A stretch of 25,121 bases of DNA from CAZHOV01 sp964534315. Lineage in GTDB: Bacteria; Bacteroidota; Bacteroidia; Chitinophagales; Saprospiraceae. Where the stretch lies: positions 1-25,121 of the forward strand of contig CAZHOV010000081.1 of assembly GCA_964534315.1 (NCBI GenBank), written 5' to 3'. Shown one piece after another: positions 7,636 to 14,827 of the stretch. The translations under genes and the position numbers were made by a program. How positions within the stretch are numbered: the first letter of the stretch is position 1; each line of letters opens with the position of its first letter. The notes under the pieces were generated by a model. It did no database searches. It saw only the letters and a list, made by a program, of their open reading frames with translations, and had not been told where the DNA came from.

Positions 7636-9093
7636 CTACGCCTCCACCAACTCGTCTACAATCTTTGCCGAAAGCAACGCCAGCGGAATACCCCCCCCGG
7701 GATGAACACTCCCTCCGCTAAAATATAAATTCTTGATCTTATTGGAAAAATTAGGATGACGCATAAAAGCAGCCATTTTATTATTCGAGCTGGTTCCGTA
7801 GAGGGAACCTAAGTGAGAGGCGGTCTTGGCTTGAATCGTCCGGGGATCTAGAATCGATTCGTTCTCGATCAAGGGCGCTATGGGTCTACCGAGCATCCGG
7901 GTCAACTTGGAAATGATATTCTGCCTGGCCTCTTCAATTAATCGATCCCAATCCTGGCCCGAATCATAGGGGACATTGATCATCGTAAACCAATTTTCGC
8001 AGCCACCCGGAGCATCAGCAGTGTGATATTTCTGCGAAATATTGATGTAAACCGTCGGATCATGATGAATTGTTCCCCTGACTAAATGATCAAATTCAGT
8101 TTGATAATCATCGCTAAATAAAATATTGTGCAATCCTAACTCCTTAAAGCTATCCTTAATCCCCCAATAAAAGATCAGGGCTGAGGTCGACTTCTCCTGC
8201 TTTAAGATACGGCGCGGATGCTTTTCCTTCGGAAGCAATTGCTTGTAAGTAAAAAACACATCCATATTGCTAATGACCAAATCCGAATGAATAGCTCTCT
8301 CTCCAACTCGTACTCCCTTTACCACCCCTTCCTCAACCAAAATCTCATCCACTCGCGTATTGAAGGTAAACTGGACGCCCAGCTCTTTGGCCAATTTATA
8401 AATCCCTTTGGTGATGGCATACATCCCTCCTTTGGGAAAATAAGCCCCAAACCCTTGCTCGAAATGAGGAATAATACTGAGTAACCCCGGCGCCTTGTAA
8501 GGATTGGAGCCGTTGTAGGTAGCAAACCGGTCAAAAAATTGCACCAGCTTTGGATGCTGTAAGGAACGCCTGTTAACCTGATGCATACTGCTGAACAGAT
8601 CCAATTTATGAAGCTTCGATAAGGCTTTAGCAACATCTTTACTCCACCAGGTCTTCCATTTATGAAGCGAATTTTCTAAAAATATCTTTCCGGTTAGTTC
8701 ATACTTCAGCTTGCTGGAGTCTAAATACCGAAGTACTTTATCGGCGTCTACTCCTAATTTGGCTTCCACCTCTTCACCCAGTTTTTCGCGATCCGCAAAA
8801 GCTGTCAAACGAGTACCATCTTCCCAAAAATAGTGGCAGATCTCATCGAGTTGAACGTAATCAAAATATTGCTTCGGATCTTTGCCCGCTATCTCAAAGA
8901 GCTCGTCAACATACATAGGCATCGTAAACAATGATGGCCCCGCATCGAACCGATAGCCGTCCTGACGTATTTCAGATAGTTTCCCTCCGGGATAATCGTT
9001 GGCTTCAAATACCTCTACCTTATAGCCTCTACAGGCCATGCGTACCGCCGATGCTAACCCGGCCATCCCGGCTCCGATAATGATTGCTTTCAT
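7636..9093 (-). CDS. crtD: CrtI/CrtD-family carotenoid desaturase, probably 1-hydroxycarotenoid 3,4-desaturase
   Basis: An FAD-dependent carotenoid desaturase or isomerase of 485 residues, the normal length for the CrtI family. It has an N-terminal dinucleotide-binding motif IIIGAGMAGLASA (4-16), the following EANDYPGGKL and RFDAGPSLF segments, and the C-terminal FAD-contact signature FSGGSVHPGGGIPLALLSA (about 458-476). Together with neighbouring cruF and crtZ, the context favours CrtD (3',4'-desaturation of a 1'-hydroxycarotenoid) over the phytoene desaturase CrtI. No crtB or crtY lies in the window, which also argues against this being the core CrtI locus. A TATCTTTG -7 element lies 28 bases upstream of the ATG. 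The family is certain; CrtD versus CrtI is a moderate call. Confidence 0.65.
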   Translation of the reverse strand: MKAIIIGAGMAGLASAVRMACRGYKVEVFEANDYPGGKLSEIRQDGYRFDAGPSLFTMPMYVDELFEIAGKDPKQYFDYVQLDEICHYFWEDGTRLTAFADREKLGEEVEAKLGVDADKVLRYLDSSKLKYELTGKIFLENSLHKWKTWWSKDVAKALSKLHKLDLFSSMHQVNRRSLQHPKLVQFFDRFATYNGSNPYKAPGLLSIIPHFEQGFGAYFPKGGMYAITKGIYKLAKELGVQFTFNTRVDEILVEEGVVKGVRVGERAIHSDLVISNMDVFFTYKQLLPKEKHPRRILKQEKSTSALIFYWGIKDSFKELGLHNILFSDDYQTEFDHLVRGTIHHDPTVYINISQKYHTADAPGGCENWFTMINVPYDSGQDWDRLIEEARQNIISKLTRMLGRPIAPLIENESILDPRTIQAKTASHLGSLYGTSSNNKMAAFMRHPNFSNKIKNLYFSGGSVHPGGGIPLALLSAKIVDELVEA

Positions 9094-9120
9094 ATTTTAT
9101 GTGTTTTATAGATCAGTTAA

Positions 9121-9128
9121 CAAAGATA
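9121..9128 (-). promoter_or_regulatory. Promoter -7 element of the carotenoid operon
   Basis: On the minus strand these bases read TATCTTTG, an exact match to the Bacteroidota -7 consensus TAnnTTTG, 28 bases upstream of the desaturase ATG at 9093. No convincing TTG is found at the usual -33 distance; that position is occupied by the GGTTCAGC direct repeats, which suggests dependence on an activator. That last point is inference. Confidence 0.5.
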
Positions 9129-9137
9129 AACACTCCG

Positions 9138-9161
9138 GGTTCAGCGGTTCAGCGGTTCAGC
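9138..9161. repeat. Triple 8-bp direct repeat GGTTCAGC in the carotenoid operon promoter
   Basis: Three perfect head-to-tail copies of GGTTCAGC run from 9138 to 9161, covering the -33 region and just upstream of the desaturase promoter's -7 box. They may be regulator-binding half-sites or a simple slippage repeat. Confidence 0.7.
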
Positions 9162-9350
9162 CCATTATTTGAAAATTATGTCGCCCGTCGCATTATTGCA
9201 AACTTATTTTTAAACTATCCAAAATAAGTGTCAGCAATGCACTTACTGAATAATGTGACTACGATAACCCCCCTATTAATTCAGTAACAGAGCAGATCAA
9301 TCGTTTTGACCACTCTTTAATAGAAAAATGTTAATGATTTCCCAATAATC

Positions 9351-9380
9351 TTGAACCTTTTCAAACAAACGGTATATTTA
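9351..9380 (+). promoter_or_regulatory. Candidate promoter of the lipoprotein-TPR operon
   Basis: TTG at 9351-9353, a 19-base spacer and TATATTTA at 9373-9380 fit the Bacteroidota promoter layout with one mismatch in the -7 box. The start codon at 9403 follows after 22 bases, giving a short A-rich leader typical of this phylum. Confidence 0.45.
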
Positions 9381-9402
9381 AAATCAATCAAAAAAGAAAA
9401 AT

Positions 9403-10521
9403 ATGAAGCTATACATCTTTCCCTTATTTTTCATTTCCGCTTTTCTTTTAGCCTGCAGCGAACCCAGGGCCCAGTTGGGAAGTGCGGCTGATTATTTTCC
9501 TTCTGCTTCGCATCTTTCCGAAGGAGTGGTCAATAAATATTATTACCACTTTAAATCTGCTGACAGTTATGAAGAAACAACCGATATTCAATATCGTCAT
9601 TACCAGGCGTTGGAGAATGGCGATTTACTGGAAACCATCTATAATCCGGCGATGGAACCTGTAAAAGTTTCTACATTGGCTTATCAGAACGGGAAATTGA
9701 TCCTAAAAGAAGAAGTGCGCTATTTTAGGGAAGATACCCTCATCTCCGAAGTCATTGCTCCCGATCATTCCAACTGGGAAGCCGATTCTTCCTATCTCGA
9801 AACATTGACTACTTTTTCTTCAGGTATCACCCAGCGAGTATCCCAGCAACGAACATATCTTAGAGATACCACCGTTATTGATCGGCCTGCACGATTAGTT
9901 AAGCGAAAACAGGTTACGGTCAATACCTACATCAACCAAGAGCAAAAAACATTTACCGGATTGATCGAAGAACTTTTTGTTGCCGGTATAGGACTTTGGG
10001 AATTTCAACTCGATTTACCGAAAGGTACCGGAAAACTGGAATTGATCGAGCAAATCCCTTATGCGCAATTTAAAGAAATAGCCAACCACCAGGTTCACCG
10101 AATCGGATATATTGACCCCGGAAATGTTATGGATGACCCGGACTCCCTCCAACTTTGCCACCATCCGAAAAGAATTGCTGATTATTACAATGGAAAAGGA
10201 GGGTTTGAAGGGGGTAAAAAAGCGCTATGGCAACAAATAGAGCAAAAGCTGGATAATACAAAATTGAAACAAGCATCGGGGTATTTGACCTTTCGGTTTA
10301 TTGTCAATTGCCGGGGGGAAGCCGGGTGGTTCACTACTGAAGAGGCTGATTTAACCTATCAAAAGAAAACATTCGACGTGGCATTAGTTTCCCATTTGTT
10401 CGAGATCCTCTCCGAGCTAAACGAATGGCGGCCATGCACCGTAAGAGGAGAAACACGAGATGCCTATTTTTATATAACTTTTAAACTTGAAGATGGTGAA
10501 CTTATTGAAATATTACCTTAG
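9403..10521 (+). CDS. Lipoprotein with TonB-C-like C-terminal domain, function unknown
   Basis: A 372-residue lipoprotein: the signal MKLYIFPLFFISAFLLAC has a lipobox with Cys18 as the predicted lipidated residue. The middle (about 30-220) is rich in beta-strand-like Tyr/Thr/Glu segments and resembles no family I can name. The last ~90 residues (from GYLTFRFIVNCRGEAG to TFKLEDGELIEI) have the strand-helix-strand look of the TonB C-terminal-like domains found on many Bacteroidota envelope proteins, but there is no TonB membrane helix or proline-rich spacer. The following TPR gene starts inside its 3' end, implying co-translation and possibly a joint role in the periplasm. The start ATG lies 22 bases after a candidate promoter. 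Confidence 0.75.
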   Translation: MKLYIFPLFFISAFLLACSEPRAQLGSAADYFPSASHLSEGVVNKYYYHFKSADSYEETTDIQYRHYQALENGDLLETIYNPAMEPVKVSTLAYQNGKLILKEEVRYFREDTLISEVIAPDHSNWEADSSYLETLTTFSSGITQRVSQQRTYLRDTTVIDRPARLVKRKQVTVNTYINQEQKTFTGLIEELFVAGIGLWEFQLDLPKGTGKLELIEQIPYAQFKEIANHQVHRIGYIDPGNVMDDPDSLQLCHHPKRIADYYNGKGGFEGGKKALWQQIEQKLDNTKLKQASGYLTFRFIVNCRGEAGWFTTEEADLTYQKKTFDVALVSHLFEILSELNEWRPCTVRGETRDAYFYITFKLEDGELIEILP

Positions 10522-11350
10522 TCTTTGTCTATTGCTAAGCCTTTTGATCAATAGCTTGGCGCAAGAATACCCGTTATACAAAAAGGATTTTTCGGAGGTT
10601 GACAGGCGAAAACTGGCCGCTTCGCTCAATGATGGTATGAGCAATTACTACCAGGGCACCAGCGCTCACCAGTTTCTGCTTAGGGAAGCGCTGATGCACG
10701 ACTCTACTTTTGCAGATACCTACCGCGAATTTGGCGCACCTTGCGTAAAAAGAGGACTTGCCCAACAAACGATGGATTATTATCAAAAAGCAGCAGAACT
10801 AGACCCGCGGGGATGGATGGGATGGAGAGGCTACCTCTATCTTTATTTTTATCGCGATTATAAAAATGCCATTAAGGATTTTGACACCCTGGATGCGCTT
10901 ACCCCCGATTTTGTCGATTATCCGCAATCCCAAAGCATCGACTTCATGCGGGGCATCTGCTATCTTCAATTGGAAGATTATCAGAAAAGCATCGACTATT
11001 TCGATAAACATATCCGGTACGAAACTCAGGAAGTGGGATTAGAATATATAGAGACGACCACTTTCTTATTCAAAGGCATTGCCCATTTCAAGCTTGGTGA
11101 AAAGGAAAAAGCTGCCAAAGCATTCGAACAGGGGCTTTCCAACTATCGTAATAATGCAGATCTGCTTTTTTGGTTGGCCAAAACGAGACATCGCAAGGGT
11201 AAACCCAATGAAGCGCTTTCATTGATCAGAGAAGCAAAAGAACAATTTGAGCAAGGCAATTACCACACCCGCGCTTATGTAGAAGAATTCTACCAGACCT
11301 ATCTATCTGACATCGAAGAACTGGAAGCTCAGATTTTACACAGGAGATGA
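10493..11350 (+). CDS. Exported TPR-repeat protein
   Basis: A 285-residue protein whose start MVNLLKYYLSLCLLLSLLIN, then SLAQ, is a signal peptide, so it works in the periplasm or at the outer membrane. Several TPR-like helix pairs follow: around AQQTMDYYQKAAELDPRGW, DYKNAIKDFDTLDALTPD, DYQKSIDYFDKHI and EKEKAAKAFEQGLSNY. I chose the ATG at 10493; an in-frame TTG at 10487 is less likely. The gene overlaps the lipoprotein gene by 29 bases in another frame, so the two are almost certainly coupled. Its stop codon directly abuts the stop of the convergent pseudouridine synthase gene with no base between. Partner and function are unknown; a scaffold for the lipoprotein is one possibility. Confidence 0.8.
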   Translation: MVNLLKYYLSLCLLLSLLINSLAQEYPLYKKDFSEVDRRKLAASLNDGMSNYYQGTSAHQFLLREALMHDSTFADTYREFGAPCVKRGLAQQTMDYYQKAAELDPRGWMGWRGYLYLYFYRDYKNAIKDFDTLDALTPDFVDYPQSQSIDFMRGICYLQLEDYQKSIDYFDKHIRYETQEVGLEYIETTTFLFKGIAHFKLGEKEKAAKAFEQGLSNYRNNADLLFWLAKTRHRKGKPNEALSLIREAKEQFEQGNYHTRAYVEEFYQTYLSDIEELEAQILHRR

Positions 11351-12148
11351 TTAGTTCTTTTGACTAAAATGCTTGAGCATGACGATTTCCCGATCTGTGA
11401 GGTGGCGGAAGCGGCCGCGGGGGAGGTCTTTTTTGTTGAGGCCGGCAAAGAAAACGCGATCCAGTTTAACAACTGTGTAGCCCAGGTGTTCGAAAATACG
11501 GCGGACGATGCGATTTCGGCCGATGTGGATTTCTATTCCCACCTCTTTTTTGGGTCGATCTACCAGGTAATTGACGGCATCTACCGGTGCTGGGCCATCC
11601 TCTAGAGTTAGACCGGCACTTATTTGTTCGAGGTCGCGTTTGGTGACAGGCTTATCGAGGGTAACGTGATACACCTTTTGCATTTCATGCTTCGGGTGAG
11701 TTAGCTTTTTGGCCAGCTCGCCGTCGTTGGTTAGGAGTAATAACCCGGTCGTATTACGGTCAAGGCGACCCACCGGGAAGATTCGTTCCTTAACTTTATC
11801 GCCGATGAGATCCATCACTGTTTTACGCCCCCGGTCATCGCTGAGGGTGGTGATGGTATTTTTTGGTTTGTTCATTAATAGATAAACCAGCCGTTCTTCA
11901 GGGCTGAGCAGCTTTCCTTTATAAGTTATTTTATCCGATGCTTTGACCTCATACCCGGGTTCAAGTTCGGCTTTCCCATTGACCAGCACTTCTCCTTTTT
12001 TGATTAGTTCTGCGGCTTTCCTTCGGGAGCACAGGCCGCTATGAGCCACAAACTTATTTAGCCGCATACCTTCAATGCGGACCGTATTTTTAGTAACTTT
12101 TGATGGTTTAGTTTGCTTACCAGAAAATGATTTCTTTTTTTTCCTCAT
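11351..12148 (-). CDS. rluB: rRNA pseudouridine synthase, RsuA/RluB/RluE/RluF family
   Basis: A 265-residue enzyme that isomerises a specific uridine of rRNA. A basic N-terminal extension (about 1-27, many Lys) precedes an S4 RNA-binding domain (MRLNKFVAHSGLCSRRKAAE, about 28-75) and the catalytic domain with PVGRLDRNTTGLLLLTNDG, where Asp130 is the catalytic aspartate. GRNRIVRRIFEHLGYTVVKL (210-229) is the family's second conserved block. The paralogue (RluB, RsuA or RluF-like) and so the target base cannot be settled from sequence alone; Bacteroidota proteins of this size are usually annotated RluB. It starts two bases after the dnaB stop, so it is read from the dnaB promoter. Confidence 0.85.
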   Translation of the reverse strand: MRKKKKSFSGKQTKPSKVTKNTVRIEGMRLNKFVAHSGLCSRRKAAELIKKGEVLVNGKAELEPGYEVKASDKITYKGKLLSPEERLVYLLMNKPKNTITTLSDDRGRKTVMDLIGDKVKERIFPVGRLDRNTTGLLLLTNDGELAKKLTHPKHEMQKVYHVTLDKPVTKRDLEQISAGLTLEDGPAPVDAVNYLVDRPKKEVGIEIHIGRNRIVRRIFEHLGYTVVKLDRVFFAGLNKKDLPRGRFRHLTDREIVMLKHFSQKN

Positions 12149-12150
12149 AA

Positions 12151-13665
12151 TTAAAAGGGTACGTCCTCATCGTCGTTAATTCTCGATGGACGGGTAATAA
12201 TGTTAGCAGCAGGATCGCTTAAATCCGGCAGGTTATCAAAATCGGGATCGCCGAGATCGGAGAATTTAGCAAAAGTATCGGTAAATCGCAACTTGACCGT
12301 TTCCAGGGCTCCGTTACGATGCTTGGCGACAATAATTTCGGCTACGCCTTTGAGGGAATTGCCTTCTTCATCTTCCAGGATTTTGTAGTATTCCGGTCGG
12401 TAGATAAAAGAAACGATATCGGCATCCTGCTCAATCGAGCCCGATTCTCTAAGGTCTGACAATTGAGGTTTTTTGGAACCGCCCCGCACTTCCACCGCCC
12501 GGCTAAGCTGGGACAGGGCAATTACCGGCACATTGAGCTCCTTGGCCATTGCTTTCAAGGATCGGGAGATGTTACTGACTTCTTGCTCCCGGTTCCCCCT
12601 CGAATTGTCGCCCGAGCCCGACATAAGCTGGAGGTAATCGATGATCACCAGTTGGATGTCGTGTTGCATTTTGAGGCGGCGGCACTTTGCTCTTAGTTCA
12701 AAGATCGTGATGCCCGGCGTATCGTCGATAAAGATAGGCACTTCGCCCAGCTTTTCGATAGCAGATTGGAGTTGTTGCCATTCGTAGTCTTCCAGTTGGC
12801 CGTTTCGCATTTTGCCGCTGGAAATTTCGGCTTCCATAGAGATCAGACGTTGGACTAATTGGAGGTTAGACATTTCAAGAGAGAAGATAGCTACCGGCTT
12901 TTCGAAATCGACCGCTGCATTTCTGGCCATAGCCAGTGTAAACGCTGTTTTACCCATACCAGGACGAGCGGCGATAATGATAAGATCCGACGATTGCCAG
13001 CCGGAAGTTAGCCGGTCGAGGTCAGTAAAGCCGGTAGGAACGCCTGTCAATCCTTCTTCTTTTTGAGAAAGCTCCTCAATTTGTTTGAGAGCTTTAGTGG
13101 CCAGGGCGCTCATAGTTTCAACTCCCTTGCTTAGGTTATTTTGAGTAATGGCAAATAATCCTTTTTCTGCCTTATCGAGGAGATCGAATACATCTGTGGT
13201 ATCCTCAAAAGCGTCGCGAATAATATCTGTCGAAACGTGGATCAGCTCCCGTTGTATATGTTTCTGAGCGATAATACGGGCGTGGTATTCAATATTGGCG
13301 GCAGAAGCCACTTTGTTGGTCAGTTCGACCAGGTAATAAGGGCCGCCTATGGTGTCAATATCTCCCGATTTTTTGAGTTCTTCAGTAACCGTTAGTAGGT
13401 CTATGGGTTGGGATCGCTCGAATAGGCGGAGCATTGCCTTGTAGATCAGATTGTGCGGATCGGAATAAAAACTTTCGGGCGAAAGGATATCCAATACAAT
13501 TGGCAGGGCTTCCTTGTCAAGCATTATTGCACCGAGCACTGCTTCTTCGAGCGGAAGGGCCTGAGGTTGCACCTTTCCAAATACATAATTTGACAGATCA
13601 CCACCTTTCTTATGGGGCTTGTTGCTTCGGTATGGAGCAATAGGTTTGACTTTTTTCTCTGCCAT
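12151..13665 (-). CDS. dnaB: Replicative DNA helicase DnaB
   Basis: The hexameric ring helicase that unwinds DNA at the fork and binds primase. From the ATG at 13665 it has 504 residues, normal for Bacteroidota. The N-terminal domain (about 25-150) is followed by a linker and the RecA-type domain: Walker A AARPGMGKTAF (about 232-242), Walker B LVIIDYLQLMSG (about 339-350), then SQLSRAVEVRGGSKKPQLSD and RESGSIEQDADIV. A GTG six bases upstream (13671) is the only in-frame alternative start. The extreme C-terminus is acidic and ends DDEDVPF, resembling the tip of single-stranded DNA-binding protein. A TAGCTTTG promoter element lies 80 bases upstream, and DnaA-box-like repeats lie further up. Confidence 0.96.
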   Translation of the reverse strand: MAEKKVKPIAPYRSNKPHKKGGDLSNYVFGKVQPQALPLEEAVLGAIMLDKEALPIVLDILSPESFYSDPHNLIYKAMLRLFERSQPIDLLTVTEELKKSGDIDTIGGPYYLVELTNKVASAANIEYHARIIAQKHIQRELIHVSTDIIRDAFEDTTDVFDLLDKAEKGLFAITQNNLSKGVETMSALATKALKQIEELSQKEEGLTGVPTGFTDLDRLTSGWQSSDLIIIAARPGMGKTAFTLAMARNAAVDFEKPVAIFSLEMSNLQLVQRLISMEAEISSGKMRNGQLEDYEWQQLQSAIEKLGEVPIFIDDTPGITIFELRAKCRRLKMQHDIQLVIIDYLQLMSGSGDNSRGNREQEVSNISRSLKAMAKELNVPVIALSQLSRAVEVRGGSKKPQLSDLRESGSIEQDADIVSFIYRPEYYKILEDEEGNSLKGVAEIIVAKHRNGALETVKLRFTDTFAKFSDLGDPDFDNLPDLSDPAANIITRPSRINDDEDVPF

Positions 13666-13744
13666 GGGCACGTGATTTAGACTTTGGCTTACAAAATAAC
13701 ACTTAAACTTTTCCTCAATAACTTTCCTTCTCAGGCGAGGGATA

Positions 13745-13752
13745 CAAAGCTA
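13745..13752 (-). promoter_or_regulatory. dnaB promoter -7 element
   Basis: The minus strand reads TAGCTTTG, an exact TAnnTTTG match, 80 bases upstream of the dnaB ATG. The upstream -33 position has CTG rather than TTG at about 21 bases, so the promoter is plausible but not ideal. Confidence 0.45.
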
Positions 13753-13794
13753 ACTTTATTTCAGGATGGATGCCAGAAAAATGGATAATTTGCG

Positions 13795-13836
13795 TTTTCC
13801 ACAATTGTGAATAAAAAGGAAGAAAATTGTGGAAAA
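13795..13836. promoter_or_regulatory. DnaA-box-like inverted repeat
   Basis: TTTTCCACAATT (13795-13806) and AATTGTGGAAAA (13825-13836) form a perfect 12-base inverted repeat with an 18-base spacer. On the minus strand the spacer edge contributes TTATTCACA (13806-13814), an exact fit to the DnaA box consensus TTATNCACA; the arms themselves differ from TTATCCACA at one position. Confidence 0.6.
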
Positions 13837-14033
13837 GTTGTTCGTTTTTTCTTCAACAAAAATTGTTCCTTCTTTAGTTCCTCTTTTCAACAGTTTGTTT
13901 AATTTTAACTTAAAATAAATCGCTAAAAATCAATGAATTAAAAAAGGCTATCAACTAGTATTATGCTTTATTTTTAAAAAAACAACGATCGGTTGAAAAG
14001 GGAATGGAGAAGATTATTCTAACCGGGATGTGT

Positions 14034-14089
14034 AAAAAAAGATAAAAAAACCGGTTTTCCACATTTTTTTGTGAATTGTGGAAAACCGG
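14034..14089 (-). terminator. Rho-independent terminator of the coiled-coil protein gene
   Basis: CCGGTTTTCCACA (14051-14063) and TGTGGAAAACCGG (14077-14089) form a perfect 13-bp stem with a 13-base loop. Read on the minus strand, the stem is followed at once by TTTTTTTATCTTTTTTT (14050 down to 14034). It starts eight bases beyond the stop of the gene at 14097, the ideal position. The arms also contain DnaA-box-like TTTTCCACA sequences. Confidence 0.85.
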
Positions 14090-14096
14090 CACTTCT

Positions 14097-14765
14097 TTAT
14101 TTTAGATTATTCAATCGCTCTTCAATTTCGTTGACGATAGCGATTTGAAGTTCTATTTTCTTCTGGGTGTCGGTTTGGTCCCGGAGATTTTGTTCGATAT
14201 CGGCTTCTGCTCTCCGGATGCGTTCTCTTGCATTTTCTATTTCCTGATTATAGCGCTCATTGTCGCGCTCCAATCTAGAGAGTTGGTTTTCGAGTTTTTT
14301 TAATTCTTTTTGCTCATTCTCCAGATTTTCTTTGGTTTGCTCCCGAGCTACTTCCAGGGCAAAGATCAGCAAGATCTTTTCAGCTTCTGTATATTCATTG
14401 GGATAGGCTTTAGAAGAGACAAAAGCGCCTCCCATATCTACCCACATCGAAAACTCCACATTTTCACCTACTTCGACAATACCCGCATAGACGTCGATGG
14501 TGTTATTGCCACCGATCGCAATTATCTCGGCGTCATTTGTAAACCAACCGTCAATATCCCGCTCCCGTTTAGTTTTGCCATCGTAGTTTTTGATAAAGTC
14601 TTTCCAGACCTTATTCACCAGCTTTTCCGTGGTACTCGGCAGCTCAATGACCAGGGCATTTGCAGCACCTGAAGGTAGTTTCCGAGTTTCTTCTTTGATT
14701 TGTGCATGTAAATTGTTGATCATCAATAATGCGATCAAGCAATATAACAGTCTCTGTAATCTCAT
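14097..14765 (-). CDS. Exported coiled-coil protein of unknown function
   Basis: A 222-residue protein with a signal peptide (MRLQRLLYCLIALLMINNLHAQ). Residues about 30-130 form a compact domain with regularly spaced aromatic and Gly residues; its DAEIIAIGGNNTIDVYAGIV segment looks beta-rich. The last ~90 residues (about 135-222) are a long Glu/Lys/Arg/Gln-rich coiled coil with heptad spacing (for example KELKKLENQLSRLERDNERY). I do not recognise the family. It follows the lipid kinase gene by 62 bases on the same strand and has its own strong terminator, so it may be co-transcribed with the kinase or have a promoter in the spacer. The ATG at 14765 opens the signal peptide directly. Confidence 0.8.
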   Translation of the reverse strand: MRLQRLLYCLIALLMINNLHAQIKEETRKLPSGAANALVIELPSTTEKLVNKVWKDFIKNYDGKTKRERDIDGWFTNDAEIIAIGGNNTIDVYAGIVEVGENVEFSMWVDMGGAFVSSKAYPNEYTEAEKILLIFALEVAREQTKENLENEQKELKKLENQLSRLERDNERYNQEIENARERIRRAEADIEQNLRDQTDTQKKIELQIAIVNEIEERLNNLK

Positions 14766-14827
14766 AATATTCTGTTTTTTATGTTAATGGATCATTAAAT
14801 CTAATTCTCAAAGAAATAGCCTCCACT

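Larger units (their letters stand above)
9094..9402. other. Divergent regulatory spacer between the carotenoid operon and the lipoprotein gene
   Basis: A 309-base AT-rich spacer without a credible gene. It holds a minus-strand promoter element and a triple direct repeat next to the desaturase gene (9121-9161), a TAAGTG/CACTTA hairpin near 9224-9244, a nine-base inverted repeat TTACTGAAT (9243-9251) and ATTCAGTAA (9279-9287), and a plus-strand promoter near 9351-9380. Everything seen is consistent with regulated divergent transcription. Confidence 0.6.
13666..14096. other. 431-bp AT-rich non-coding region upstream of dnaB, possible replication-related site
   Basis: No credible gene was found. 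The region contains a dnaB promoter element, an inverted-repeat pair of TTTTCCACA boxes with a TTATTCACA box inside it (13795-13836), a very AT-rich core (13921-13980 has 13 G/C of 60), and a second TTTTCCACA/TGTGGAAAA pair within the terminator at 14051-14089. TTATNCACA is the general DnaA-box consensus. It may be an origin, a DnaA titration or regulation site, or only a regulatory region. Confidence 0.5.
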
